A DNA stretch of 14,164 bases, from contig JAURFJ010000028.1 in the NCBI GenBank assembly GCA_030834365.1, positions 1-14,164 of the forward strand. The letters are read 5' to 3'. A program made the translations under genes and the position numbers. Source of the DNA: Flavobacteriaceae bacterium (GTDB lineage Bacteria; Bacteroidota; Bacteroidia; Flavobacteriales; Flavobacteriaceae). The notes under the pieces are model-generated. The model was given only the letters and a program-made list of their open reading frames with translations, was not told the origin of the DNA and did not search any database. Below, piece after piece: positions 14,104 through 14,164 of the stretch (position 1 is its first letter; every line of letters starts with the position of its first letter).

Positions 14104-14164
14104 ATGAAAAACAAACACGAGCTAGCCCACGCCTATTGGAAAGAAAACCTGCGTTATCTGCTTG
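14104..14164 (+). CDS. DUF4212 symporter small subunit (3' end outside window)
   Basis: Only the first 20 residues are in the window: MKNKHELAHAYWKENLRYLL. The AYWKENLRYLL pattern, a soluble start leading into a membrane helix, matches the N-terminus of DUF4212 proteins. These are about 80-90 residues with two TM segments and are encoded directly before a sodium:solute symporter (acetate-permease-like) large subunit. From this I would predict an SSS-family permease immediately downstream. The match is short, so confidence is moderate; the ATG at 14104 is the only sensible start. Confidence 0.65.
   Translation, partial: MKNKHELAHAYWKENLRYLL

Overview
The window looks like chromosomal DNA from a marine-type flavobacterium (phylum Bacteroidota, order Flavobacteriales). 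The evidence is the gene families present (Bacteroidota-type PiT transporter with a long C-terminal tail, OprO/P-like porin, DUF6503 and DUF3089 lipoproteins, TPR-AraC membrane regulator, DUF4212 symporter subunit), the lack of Shine-Dalgarno sequences in front of most starts, and several TAnnTTTG boxes, the -7 element of this phylum. No rRNA, tRNA, CRISPR array or complete insertion sequence is visible.

Layout. (1) 1-1282, plus strand: the end of a DjlA-like J-domain co-chaperone, a HupE/UreJ-like membrane protein and a dCMP deaminase, tightly spaced. (2) 1279-2076, minus strand: a MarC-family membrane protein followed by a two-TM small protein, converging on the deaminase with overlapping stop codons. 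(3) 2113-6111, minus strand: a five-gene operon with 3-5 bp gaps or 4-bp ATGA overlaps. In transcription order it encodes a SAM methyltransferase, a DUF3050 haem-oxygenase-like protein, a DUF2237 cysteine-rich protein, a DUF6503 lipoprotein and a membrane-anchored TPR-AraC regulator. (4) 6149-8166, minus strand: a DUF3089 alpha/beta hydrolase lipoprotein, a small cysteine-rich lipoprotein and a Crp/Fnr-family regulator that is frameshifted by one base near 6641. (5) 8220-13311, plus strand: a surface 5'-nucleotidase lipoprotein, then (after an intergenic region with two candidate PHO boxes) an OprO/P-like porin and a PiT phosphate transporter with a PhoU-like tail. (6) 13312-14164: an orphan InsA-like zinc-ribbon/HTH protein behind an unusually palindromic leader, then the start of a DUF4212 symporter small subunit.

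How they work together. Region 5 reads as a phosphate-acquisition pathway: the nucleotidase releases Pi from nucleotides outside the cell or in the periplasm, the porin passes it through the outer membrane, and PiT carries it across the inner membrane, with the porin-PiT pair probably under PhoB-type control. Region 3 is the least understood part: a possible redox/metal enzyme cassette co-transcribed with its own membrane-bound regulator. Region 4 pairs two exported lipoproteins with a probably broken regulator. No dramatic new defence or mobile system is evident. The best leads are the region 3 operon, the PHO-box promoter, the Crp frameshift and the palindromic leader of the orphan zinc-ribbon gene.
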